In this document: positions 8,865 through 16,522 of the stretch, one piece after another | How the letters are laid out: each line of letters starts with the position of its first letter | Numbering within the stretch: position 1 is the first letter of the stretch | Assembly (NCBI GenBank): GCA_964539785.1 | Contig: CAZIJQ010000053.1 | Span: 1 to 18,920, forward strand | DNA from: JABMPO01 sp964539785 | GTDB taxonomy: Bacteria > Fidelibacterota > Marinisomatia > Marinisomatales > TCS56 | Length of the DNA: 18,920 bases | Reading direction: 5' to 3' | Translations under genes and position numbers: made by a program | The notes under the pieces: generated by a model | The model's database searches: none | What the model was told of the DNA's origin: nothing | What the model saw: only the letters and a program-made list of their open reading frames with translations

Positions 8865-10058
8865 ATGAAATTATATCAAATCCTTCTGACCAGCTTATTT
8901 AGTGGAATCCTGACAGCGGCTGATTTTGACTGGGCTGCTGAATTCCGTGCTAAATATCTTTACCGTGAAAATGAATCAATTATCACTTTTAATGGCCAAT
9001 CTGGAATTTACCAACGGTCCCGGCTGACATTCCGAATGTCCGAGAGTAAAATTTCCGGACTGATGCAATTTCAGGATACCCGTCAGTTGAGTGCTCGATA
9101 TAATAATACTGGGACAACTAGTTCCAAGACTTCTGAGTATTTCGGACTACACCAAGTGTACATGAGCATTGATCAGTTATTATATCCCGGTTTTCGATTT
9201 GACATTGGTAGATTCGAACAGAACTTGGGGAATCAACGTCTGTTCAGTTCCAATAACTGGGATGATTTTGGTCGATCCTTTGATGGCTGGCGATTAAAGC
9301 GGTCCGGACAAAAATATTTAATTGGAGAAATTTTTAATCTTTATTCGACAGATACGTATCTAGACTCTACGGACCAGCATATTAATACAGCCGTATACGG
9401 ATTCTATATTAAACCTCTTGGCTCTGCAAAATTTGTCCCTAACAGCACCCTAGAATTCTATGGATACAACAATGGATTTTCAAATGATTCAACATTCCAT
9501 CGAACCACCTTCGGATCTCGAATAGCAATCAAAATACTATTCTTAGAATTCGAATTGGAAGGTTCAAGGCAAATTGGTGAGTTCGAAGACAATGATATCA
9601 ATGGTACAATGGCAGTTTTTAATATGGCGATGAATACTTCTTTCATTCCAATTGTTAATCGTATTGCATTTGGTCGAGAATATTTTTCCGGTGACGATCC
9701 TGATACACCTGAACTGGAGGGCTTTGCCAACCCTTATGGTACAGGACATAAATTTCATGGACATTTTGATCAGTTTACTAATTTTCGCGATAATTCAGGA
9801 ACGGGCCTTCACGAGTGGAACCTAAAATTAGATATTGCATTACGTCCGGGAATGATCACCAAGGTCGCCTACCACAGTTTTTATGAGGGGACCGATAGTG
9901 ATGGGAAGCTGGGGGAAGAATGGAATCTTGAATATATCCAAAAAATTGGTAAATCCGGTTTTATTACCGCCGGTTACGCCCGACATCGATATGGCAGCGC
10001 GTCGTTAAAATCAGGAACCAGCGATATTGCCTATACAGTGCTCGCAATCCGAATATAA
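8865..10058 (+). CDS. Outer-membrane porin of the alginate-export (AlgE-like) family
   Basis: The 397-residue protein has a signal peptide (about 1-18, 'GILTAAD') followed by alternating amphipathic beta-strand segments to the C-terminus. The strongest match is residues 115-143: 'GRFEQNLGNQRLFSSNNW' followed by 'RSFDGWRL', the hallmark block of alginate-export domain barrels. The family includes alginate exporters but also many uncharacterised uptake channels, so alginate is not implied here. The ATG directly follows the TAA of the acid phosphatase gene with no spacer. A periplasmic phosphatase paired with an outer-membrane channel suggests uptake of a phosphorylated compound, which is inference. 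Confidence 0.8.
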   Translation: MKLYQILLTSLFSGILTAADFDWAAEFRAKYLYRENESIITFNGQSGIYQRSRLTFRMSESKISGLMQFQDTRQLSARYNNTGTTSSKTSEYFGLHQVYMSIDQLLYPGFRFDIGRFEQNLGNQRLFSSNNWDDFGRSFDGWRLKRSGQKYLIGEIFNLYSTDTYLDSTDQHINTAVYGFYIKPLGSAKFVPNSTLEFYGYNNGFSNDSTFHRTTFGSRIAIKILFLEFELEGSRQIGEFEDNDINGTMAVFNMAMNTSFIPIVNRIAFGREYFSGDDPDTPELEGFANPYGTGHKFHGHFDQFTNFRDNSGTGLHEWNLKLDIALRPGMITKVAYHSFYEGTDSDGKLGEEWNLEYIQKIGKSGFITAGYARHRYGSASLKSGTSDIAYTVLAIRI

Positions 10059-10168
10059 AATAACATCTGTTCGTCATTTACACGCAGGAGCGTTGTAACA
10101 AGATTTAATTATGATTTACCACAGGATTTAAGACAGTCCGTGAAAATACAAATATTCGATACTACTGC

Positions 10169-10588
10169 ATGCTAGAAATAAAAATCATCAAAAATAAATC
10201 TGATTTAAAAAAGGCGATGGTCATTCGCAGAAAGGTGTTTGTTGATGAGCAGAACGTCCCCGAATGCATCGAAATTGATGAATTTGAGACTGAATCTACT
10301 CATATTCTAGCACTCCGAGATGGTCAACCCGTAGGAACTGCCCGCTGGCGCGTGACCGCAACCGGCATCAAACTGGAACGCTTCGCAGTTTTACCTGAGT
10401 ATCGTGATCTCCAAATTGGTACTTCCCTGTTAAAATTCACATTAAATAATATTGATAACAAGACTACCGTATATTTGTTTTCCCAGATTAGCGCAGTGGG
10501 ATTCTATAAAAAATATGGCTTTGCTATCCGGGGAAAGGTTTTTTATGAAGCGAATATTCCCCACCGAAAAATGATTTTAGTAAAATGA
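10169..10588 (+). CDS. GNAT family N-acetyltransferase (YjcF/ElaA-like)
   Basis: The 139-residue single-domain protein has the YjcF-like pattern: 'IRRKVFVDEQNVP' at 19-31, 'ALRDGQPVGTARWR' at 48-61, 'LERFAVLPEYRDLQIGTSLL' at 69-88 and 'GFYKKYGF' at 111-118, closing with 'EANIPHRKMIL'. The acetyl-CoA loop normally reads R-G-x-G-x-G. Here it is R79-D-L-Q-I-G84, so two usual glycines are replaced, which may weaken cofactor binding. The gene lies 110 bases after the porin gene and has no clear ribosome site. The acceptor is unknown. Confidence 0.85.
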   Translation: MLEIKIIKNKSDLKKAMVIRRKVFVDEQNVPECIEIDEFETESTHILALRDGQPVGTARWRVTATGIKLERFAVLPEYRDLQIGTSLLKFTLNNIDNKTTVYLFSQISAVGFYKKYGFAIRGKVFYEANIPHRKMILVK

Positions 10589-10608
10589 CCCTGGTCTTTT
10601 CTGGGTCA
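10586..10608 (+). terminator. Weak stem-loop at the end of the acetyltransferase gene
   Basis: TGACCC (overlapping the TGA stop) and GGGTCA form a perfect 6-base stem around an 11-base loop, in the gap between two converging genes. No T run follows, so it is at best a weak terminator. The rest of the 88-base gap is AT-rich and shows nothing else. Confidence 0.25.
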
Positions 10609-10676
10609 CAATTCGGATTATTCAGCTAAGAAACTCATATTTTATTAAGTGCATCAACCTAAATAATGATTGGGAA

Positions 10677-12200
10677 TTAATTATTTACAGCCCAGTCCGG
10701 CATTTGGCTCAAGTCAATGTTAAAAACAACTAGACCTAGGATATAAACAAACATAGTGATCAAGACAATACCCACCAGATTCATCACAATACCGATCCGC
10801 ATCATATCACCGATTTTGATCTCACCGCTGCCAAATACTATTGCATTGGGCGGGGTGGCCACCGGCAGCATGAAAGCACAGGATGCTGAGAGGGTCGCTG
10901 GAATCATTAGTAATAACGGATTGACCTGAATCCCCACCGCCAACGACCCCAGCAAAGGCAGAATCATTTCAGTGGTAGCTGTATTTGAAGTAAGCTCGGT
11001 TAAAAACGTCAACATTGTACAGATCGATGCCACTAGAAAAACCGGCGCCACGCCAGCCAGATTGCTTAATTGTTCTGCAAACCAGATCGACAGACCTGAT
11101 TCCTTGAAGCCTGTCGCCAGGGCGAATCCACCGCCAAACAACAGTACGATTCCCCAGTGAAGGTTGACAGCCGTATCCCAATCCATTAGCCGACCGGTTT
11201 TTGCGGTTTTTGCTGGTATGACGAACAGGACTAAGGCAATGATTATTGCCACAGTGCCATCATCAACGAATGCCGGTACCGGCAAAATGGTAGACCAACC
11301 GGGAACCACCAACCAGCCAAGATTCAGATCACTTCTGAATAGCCATAAAAAAGCCATAGTTATAAATAGAAAGAGCACTACTTTTTCTTCATAAGTAGCT
11401 TTCCCCAATCGTCGATATTCTTCCTTGAACAAATTGATATCAACGGTACCCGTGAAATGTTTGGGCAGAAAGAACGTAATTAATATTAGCCAGGCCACCG
11501 CCAGGAATAAAAGACTACAGGGCAATCCAAACAGAAACCAGTTTGCGAAAGTTATTTCGGGAGCCTGGGGAAAATAAATGGCAAATATTCGGGAAAATGA
11601 CAGGTTGGGCGGAGTTCCTATCAGGGTCGCTATACCACCAATTGATGCAGCATAGGCGATTCCAATTAACAGTCCCACCGAAAACCGCTGCATTTTTCGC
11701 CCAGATGATTCTCTCAGTTTAATGATAATTGCCAGAGCGATGGGAACCATCATCATTGTTGTTGCCGTATTGGATATCCACATCGATAAAAAGGCAGTAG
11801 CCAGCATGAATCCCAACAATATGCGTCTGGGACTGGCACCGATCATTTGGATCATCTTCAGAGCAATGCGGCGATGGAGATTCCATTTCTGCATTGCCAA
11901 CGCAACAATAAAACCACCGATAAAAAGGAAAATGATATGGTTGAAATAGGTAGCCGCTACCGTTTTCCCTTTCATAATTCCCAGCAGCGGGAATAGTGCC
12001 ACCGGCAGCAAAGCAGTTGCTGGAATTGGGATTGCCTCGGTGATCCACCAAACCGCCATTAAAACAGCTACAGCGGCCATCCTTGTCACCAGAGGATTCT
12101 GGGGATCCAGATCAATAAAAACCAGTAATATCAAAGCCAGGATTGGACCAGCGATCAAACCTGTAAGTTGCTTCAGATTGCCTGATCCGGCGTTAGTCAA
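10677..12200 (-). CDS. DASS (SLC13) family sodium/dicarboxylate or anion symporter
   Basis: The 507-residue, strongly hydrophobic protein carries both hallmark Ser-Asn-Thr motifs of the divalent anion:sodium symporters: 'SNTATTMMMVP' at 143-153 and 'SNTATTEMILP' at 405-415. The matching loops 'IGTPPNL' (194-200) and 'ATPPNAIVFGSG' (448-459) are also present. The inverted-repeat fold of VcINDY is therefore intact. Members import succinate, malate, fumarate, citrate or sulfate with sodium; the substrate here cannot be read from sequence. The start is odd: no ATG is available, TTG at 12200 fits the frame but is 14 bases from the only Shine-Dalgarno-like GGAG, while an in-frame ATC two codons upstream has ideal spacing. 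The gene follows an OprO/P-type porin by 58 bases and is probably in one operon with it. Confidence 0.9.
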   Translation of the reverse strand: MTNAGSGNLKQLTGLIAGPILALILLVFIDLDPQNPLVTRMAAVAVLMAVWWITEAIPIPATALLPVALFPLLGIMKGKTVAATYFNHIIFLFIGGFIVALAMQKWNLHRRIALKMIQMIGASPRRILLGFMLATAFLSMWISNTATTMMMVPIALAIIIKLRESSGRKMQRFSVGLLIGIAYAASIGGIATLIGTPPNLSFSRIFAIYFPQAPEITFANWFLFGLPCSLLFLAVAWLILITFFLPKHFTGTVDINLFKEEYRRLGKATYEEKVVLFLFITMAFLWLFRSDLNLGWLVVPGWSTILPVPAFVDDGTVAIIIALVLFVIPAKTAKTGRLMDWDTAVNLHWGIVLLFGGGFALATGFKESGLSIWFAEQLSNLAGVAPVFLVASICTMLTFLTELTSNTATTEMILPLLGSLAVGIQVNPLLLMIPATLSASCAFMLPVATPPNAIVFGSGEIKIGDMMRIGIVMNLVGIVLITMFVYILGLVVFNIDLSQMPDWAVNN

Positions 12201-12214
12201 TTTGATGGTATTTT

Positions 12215-12218
12215 CTCC
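12215..12218 (-). promoter_or_regulatory. Shine-Dalgarno-like GGAG before the DASS transporter gene
   Basis: GGAG on the minus strand stands 14 bases before the TTG at 12200 but 8 bases before an in-frame ATC at 12204-12206. The spacing leaves the true initiation codon undecided. Confidence 0.4.
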
Positions 12219-12258
12219 GAATTAGCTGCTAATAGTATGTTGTGTCACAATATTCGCA

Positions 12259-13275
12259 TTAATTATGCAAGTACATCTGCCATAAAATATGCATCATGAA
12301 CGGATCGGGGATTTTAGTATTTCCATCGGTTGATTTTAAAGTAAAATCGATCTTAAACATGGTATCGGTCCATTTATCCGGATTCACCGAATAATTTATA
12401 CCAATTGTAAAATTAGTAATCACATTATCGCCTGCATCAATATCCCAATCCCAGGTTTCAATCCGACTTCCAATTTCAAAATGCCGAGTAGCTTTATAGA
12501 CAGCCAAGGCACTATAACCCATCATTGCAATATTGTCTTCAAGATCATCCACCTTCACAAAATCAAATTTAAAACGCATTTTACCAGTGCTGTATTCTTC
12601 CGGCCTAAAATAAGCATAACCAGTGAGTGATGATTTATTTACACGATCTTCATTTGCCAGACCATAATGAATTCCGGTTTTGATTGTATTTAGCAATTTG
12701 ACCTGTCCCATGACATCAATTTGTGGCAGCTGACCGGTATCGGTATCAGAGTTAGAAGACTTTGAGTTATAAGGTATCAAATTGATACTGTTACTGCCAT
12801 TACTAACCATGATCTCATAATCGAAGATATTCTTTTTCCCTATTAACGCCAGACCAGTAGTCCGGCTGTCAGATCGACCTACGGCTTTACCCCAATTGCG
12901 ACCGACAATAGAGCGCTCGATTAAATCGATAGAGGTATGACCAGTGCGACTGCCAGCCTGAGAACCGGGTCCAACAAACCGGCCCATTCTAATTATCAAA
13001 TTGTCATACAGGTTATAGTCTAATCGGACATCTACGATTGTTGAACTAATCGTTTCGTACTGAATAAAAGCGGCTGCCTTTTCTTGCGTCATTTTCCCCC
13101 GGATTCGGGCACGTCTAATCCCAAAACCAGATTGAGTGCTGGTCGAACCATCAGTGTGGTCATAACTGGTGAACGAACCCCAGGATTGCAATGAAAACTG
13201 GAATTCCGGTTGAGCAGATGCGGTGGGTGCTATCGTAAATAAAACAATGAGTCCAAAGAGCATAATATTTTTCAT
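12259..13275 (-). CDS. OprO/OprP-like (phosphate-selective porin superfamily) outer-membrane porin
   Basis: From the ATG at 13275 the product has 338 residues and a textbook signal peptide (about 1-21, ending 'PTASA'). The mature part is beta-barrel-like. 'GFGIRRARIRGKM' followed by 'FIQYE' near the start of the barrel is characteristic of the porin O/P superfamily, as is 'RMGRFVGPGSQ' further on. Despite the family name, substrates vary and phosphate cannot be assumed. A GGAG sits 9 bases before this ATG, which supports it over an upstream in-frame TTG at 13290. The DASS transporter gene follows 58 bases downstream, which suggests the pair forms an import route across both membranes. It diverges from the ABC exporter gene. 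Confidence 0.8.
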   Translation of the reverse strand: MKNIMLFGLIVLFTIAPTASAQPEFQFSLQSWGSFTSYDHTDGSTSTQSGFGIRRARIRGKMTQEKAAAFIQYETISSTIVDVRLDYNLYDNLIIRMGRFVGPGSQAGSRTGHTSIDLIERSIVGRNWGKAVGRSDSRTTGLALIGKKNIFDYEIMVSNGSNSINLIPYNSKSSNSDTDTGQLPQIDVMGQVKLLNTIKTGIHYGLANEDRVNKSSLTGYAYFRPEEYSTGKMRFKFDFVKVDDLEDNIAMMGYSALAVYKATRHFEIGSRIETWDWDIDAGDNVITNFTIGINYSVNPDKWTDTMFKIDFTLKSTDGNTKIPDPFMMHILWQMYLHN

Positions 13276-13284
13276 AGGAAAGCA

Positions 13285-13288
13285 CTCC
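13285..13288 (-). promoter_or_regulatory. Ribosome binding site fixing the porin start
   Basis: GGAG on the minus strand is 9 bases upstream of the ATG at 13275 and selects it over the TTG at 13290, which lies right next to the GGAG. Confidence 0.6.
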
Positions 13289-13325
13289 AAAAAATTTTAC
13301 AGTTAGGCGAAACGGTCGGAAAAAT

Positions 13326-13374
13326 TGGAACATTCTCAATCGAAGTAATGTAAATTTGGATTCGTAATGTTCCA
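13326..13374. promoter_or_regulatory. Inverted and direct repeats in the divergent porin / ABC exporter intergenic region
   Basis: TGGAACATT (13326-13334) and AATGTTCCA (13366-13374) form a perfect 9-base inverted repeat with a 31-base spacer. GTAATGT also occurs twice in direct orientation, at 13345-13351 and 13364-13370, 19 bases apart (about two helical turns). The region lies between two divergent genes and could be an operator for a shared regulator. No regulator gene is nearby and I found no convincing promoter hexamers, so the role is inferred only from position and symmetry. Confidence 0.35.
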
Positions 13375-13402
13375 TACCTGTTGAAATAATGCTGCTTAAT
13401 TT

Positions 13403-15238
13403 ATGACCAAATCCATATATGTCCGGCTTGCCAAATTTGTATTAAGATATTGGCCTTATCTGGCAATATCGATGTTAGCGGCATTTATTTACGTGGCTTT
13501 AAATGGCGCTTCATTATGGTTAACTGCTTCGCTGATAAACAATATTCTAACAGATTTTAATGATCTTGTTAAACAAAATAATGATTTATTATCTGCGACT
13601 AATTTAAGTGCTAATGATCAGTTAAAAATCTGGACCAATCAATTAATCCTTCGCAATACACCCATCGAAACATTAAAAGTATTATGTTTCACAATCCTAA
13701 TTGTATTTGTCCTCAAAAATATCTTCCTATATATCAAGAATATTCTCATTTCATTCATTCAATACAAACTGATCACACAATTACGTGAACAGCTTTACGA
13801 ACATTATTTGGCTATGTCGTTATCGTATTTTAACCAACGGCGCTCTGGTGTCCTGTCCTCAATTATCGTCAATGATGTTTCCTATATGCGCAGAGCTTTT
13901 GCAACCAGTTTTCACAAATTGGTGGTTGAACCAATAAATATATTATTTATGCTTGGTTTATTATTCGTAATTAGCTGGAAACTGACCCTGATTGCGTTAT
14001 TAGTTGTCCCGCTAGCTGGTACAGCTATTGTTCTGGTGGGTCGCAGTATTCGACGGAAATCACGTCGAACGGCGATTAAAATTGCCGGTATAATGAATAT
14101 TATTTATGAGACTTTTTCTTCCATACGAATCGTCAAAGCTTTTACTATGGAAAATTATGAGATTCGGCGATTTAAACGCGAAACCAACAATTTCTTCAAT
14201 TTATTATTACGCCGCGCACGCTTGCGTCATTTATCGACCCCCATCACCGAAACTTTAGGCGTAATAATTGGTGTTACAATTCTGTGGTTTGGTGGTCTCG
14301 AAGTGTTTAGTCACCAGGGTATTAATGCTGAAGATTTCATTCGTTTTGTGATTCTGATGTTCTCTTTACTGGCACCGATAAAAACTTTGACTCATGTAAA
14401 TATTGATATTCAAGTCGGCATTGCCTCAGCCGAGCGGGTATTTAATGTGCTTAATACTGAACCGATTATCACTAATGCCAAACACGCAATTGAGAAGACT
14501 GAGTTTAAATCAGACATTTCGTTTCATAATGTTTTTTTCCGCTACCAGGTTGATGATGATCGGGTACTGGAAGATATCAGCTTCACAATTAAAAAAGGTC
14601 AAGTGCTGGCCCTGGTTGGTCCCAGTGGTGCTGGTAAATCGACAATCGCCGATCTCATTCCACGTTTTTATGATGTTACGGATGGATCAATTACATTAGA
14701 TGGTCACGATCTAAAAGACCTGTCGGTTAAATCTTTGCGCAATCTGATGGGGATTGTAACCCAGGATACTCTTTTATTTAATGATACTATCGAAGCCAAT
14801 ATTGCCTACGGTTTGCCTGACATACCTTTAGCCAAGATACGCGAGGCTACAATTATTGCCAATGCTCTGGAGTTTATCGAAAGACAACCAAATGGATTTG
14901 ATACAATCGTTGGTGAAAAAGGGGTAAAATTGTCCGGTGGACAACAACAAAGATTAGCCATCGCCAGGGCAGTATTAAAAAATCCACCAATTTTAATTTT
15001 GGATGAAGCCACATCATCCCTGGATACCGAATCAGAGCATAAGGTGCAAAAAGCGATTGAAATGTTGATGGCAGATCGCACCGTCCTGGTGATAGCACAC
15101 CGCCTATCGACTGTTCAAAATGCCGATAAAATAATAGTTGTTAATAGAGGTAAAATAATTGAATCCGGTGTCCATGATAAGCTAATTAAAAAAGATGGTT
15201 TATACAAACAATTATATTCGGTTCAATTTGGATCATAA
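13403..15238 (+). CDS. MsbA-like ABC exporter (fused membrane and ATPase domains)
   Basis: The 611-residue half-transporter has an exporter-type membrane domain (residues about 10-335, with hydrophobic segments near 17-36, 93-117, 172-190, 193-213, 283-300 and 311-327) and an ATPase domain (about 370-605). The latter has Walker A 'GPSGAGKST' (406-414), Q-loop Gln454, signature 'LSGGQ' (510-514), Walker B 'LILDE' (531-535) and switch His566. It would act as a homodimer. The family includes MsbA, which flips lipid A, and other lipid, glycolipid or peptide exporters. The extracytoplasmic loop between the first two membrane segments (about residues 50-90) is long. The LicD-like gene begins 19 bases after its stop and phosphonate genes follow, which hints at export of a modified lipid or glycolipid; this is inference. 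Confidence 0.92.
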   Translation: MTKSIYVRLAKFVLRYWPYLAISMLAAFIYVALNGASLWLTASLINNILTDFNDLVKQNNDLLSATNLSANDQLKIWTNQLILRNTPIETLKVLCFTILIVFVLKNIFLYIKNILISFIQYKLITQLREQLYEHYLAMSLSYFNQRRSGVLSSIIVNDVSYMRRAFATSFHKLVVEPINILFMLGLLFVISWKLTLIALLVVPLAGTAIVLVGRSIRRKSRRTAIKIAGIMNIIYETFSSIRIVKAFTMENYEIRRFKRETNNFFNLLLRRARLRHLSTPITETLGVIIGVTILWFGGLEVFSHQGINAEDFIRFVILMFSLLAPIKTLTHVNIDIQVGIASAERVFNVLNTEPIITNAKHAIEKTEFKSDISFHNVFFRYQVDDDRVLEDISFTIKKGQVLALVGPSGAGKSTIADLIPRFYDVTDGSITLDGHDLKDLSVKSLRNLMGIVTQDTLLFNDTIEANIAYGLPDIPLAKIREATIIANALEFIERQPNGFDTIVGEKGVKLSGGQQQRLAIARAVLKNPPILILDEATSSLDTESEHKVQKAIEMLMADRTVLVIAHRLSTVQNADKIIVVNRGKIIESGVHDKLIKKDGLYKQLYSVQFGS

Positions 15239-15257
15239 AGCATTTTTATATAATTCA

Positions 15258-16448
15258 ATGACAACTCAAAAAAAATTACAAAAAAGAATATTTCGATATA
15301 CCATAAAGCTGCTTATAAAAAATGGCATTCCCTATTGGCTGGAGAATAGTACATTATTGGGTATAATGGGTGAAAAAGAAAATTTGCGTTTATCATGGAA
15401 TCCAAATCTTGAAATTGCCGTACCAGGTAAATATTTAAAAGAAATTTTAGCTCTTCGACAACAATTTCTCCCTCTTTACCGAATCTCAGAATTGGTCGAT
15501 CGATCAGGTCGAGAATGGATTATCGGAAAAACGCCTAAGATTGCCATTTTCAGTCGTTTTAAAAAAGCCAGTAAAGCATTTAGAATATTTATTACCTTAA
15601 AATATGATAATGCTGGCAACCATCGTTGGGTGGATAATAGAAGTTGTAAAATGGCGAGTTCACATTATTTTAAAAATTTGGAAAAAATTAAAATTAATGG
15701 AAATAAATACCCAATTCCAACGGATACAGATAAATACCTTCAACTACGCTATGGAAACTGGCGCCACCCTAACCCACGATGGGTCAGCAGCATCGATGAT
15801 TCAGCGATAATAGAAGATAATATACTCACTAATATCGCTCGAAAAGAGATCATTAATCCCTCACCAACAGTTAAAATACAATTAGAACATGGTAATTATC
15901 ACGAACGAATGAAAGCGATGTTGCTATTTACGATTGACAAATTAACTGAACATAATATTAAATATTGGTTAGAAGCTGGCACACTGCTTGGTATCTTGCG
16001 GGATGGTGATTTAATCCCCTGGGATTATGATGCCGATCTTGGAATAATGGCTGAAGATGCTGTTAAAGTGTTGCGATTGCGTCGTAAATTTTTACCACAC
16101 TATTTAGCAAAAAAAAGACCTATTAATGATCCATGGTTACCTGGAGATACCAGAGTTGTCAAAATAAAAACCACTTGGGAAAAAGTTAAGCAGATAAATT
16201 TTCATATCGATCTATTTTGTGTATATAAAGTGGGAGATGATTACCGTTGGGTAGATAGTAATGCTTTGAAAAAGGTTAATACAAAATATTACGATTCTCT
16301 GGATTCAATTACCTGGGAAGGAAGAACAATTTCCATTCCTTCCAACGCCGAAGAATATCTTCATTTACGCTATGGCGATTGGAAAACACCCGACCGGAAT
16401 TTTAAGGCCGGCCATCAGGATGGTTCCATTGCTGAACGAGGATTTTAA
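15258..16448 (+). CDS. LicD-family protein with two tandem domains, the first lacking active-site acids
   Basis: From the ATG at 15258 the protein has 396 residues. An ATG at 15195 would overlap the ABC gene and add 21 residues unlike the repeat. Two similar halves are visible, residues about 10-175 and 216-382. Each has 'YWLExxTLLGI', a run ending 'LRxxFLPxY', 'RWVD', and 'YLxLRYGxWxxP'. The second half carries the LicD catalytic block 'IPWDYDADLG' (Asp256, 258, 260) and 'FHIDLF' (Asp318). The first half has 'LSWNPNLEIA' instead (Asn48, Asn50, Glu52) and Phe111 in place of Asp318. LicD proteins transfer phosphocholine or related phospho-groups from CDP donors to glycans. Next to a cytidylyltransferase-PEP mutase, a phosphonate donor is plausible. 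The gene is AT-rich and has no obvious ribosome site. Confidence 0.8.
   Translation: MTTQKKLQKRIFRYTIKLLIKNGIPYWLENSTLLGIMGEKENLRLSWNPNLEIAVPGKYLKEILALRQQFLPLYRISELVDRSGREWIIGKTPKIAIFSRFKKASKAFRIFITLKYDNAGNHRWVDNRSCKMASSHYFKNLEKIKINGNKYPIPTDTDKYLQLRYGNWRHPNPRWVSSIDDSAIIEDNILTNIARKEIINPSPTVKIQLEHGNYHERMKAMLLFTIDKLTEHNIKYWLEAGTLLGILRDGDLIPWDYDADLGIMAEDAVKVLRLRRKFLPHYLAKKRPINDPWLPGDTRVVKIKTTWEKVKQINFHIDLFCVYKVGDDYRWVDSNALKKVNTKYYDSLDSITWEGRTISIPSNAEEYLHLRYGDWKTPDRNFKAGHQDGSIAERGF
15285..16403 (+). repeat. Internal tandem duplication within the LicD-like gene
   Basis: The two copies are 15285-15782 and 15903-16403, seen at protein level rather than as near-identical DNA, so the duplication is old. 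The catalytic block lies at 16020-16037 in copy two and its degenerate counterpart at 15396-15413 in copy one. Confidence 0.75.
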
Positions 16449-16511
16449 CCAAAATTGAAAAATCATTTAACGTTAGTAACAATTTCAGTTTCAGAATAAA
16501 TACTTACAAAC

Positions 16512-16515
16512 GGAG
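16512..16515 (+). promoter_or_regulatory. Ribosome binding site for the GTG-started PEP mutase fusion gene
   Basis: GGAG lies 7 bases before the GTG at 16523 and supports that start, which begins directly with the first strand of the nucleotidyltransferase fold. The 74-base gap before the gene is AT-rich and shows no terminator hairpin. Confidence 0.6.
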
Positions 16516-16522
16516 AAATATT

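Noticed and set aside
11719..12051. 110-residue open frame on the minus strand within the DASS gene
   Set aside because: A shifted frame of the transporter, whose own frame has both SNT motifs and membrane segments. Its composition is that of an out-of-frame reading.
16449..16522. Possible terminator splitting the LicD and PEP mutase genes into two operons
   Set aside because: No hairpin followed by a T run is visible in the 74-base gap, so there is no sequence evidence for a break in transcription.
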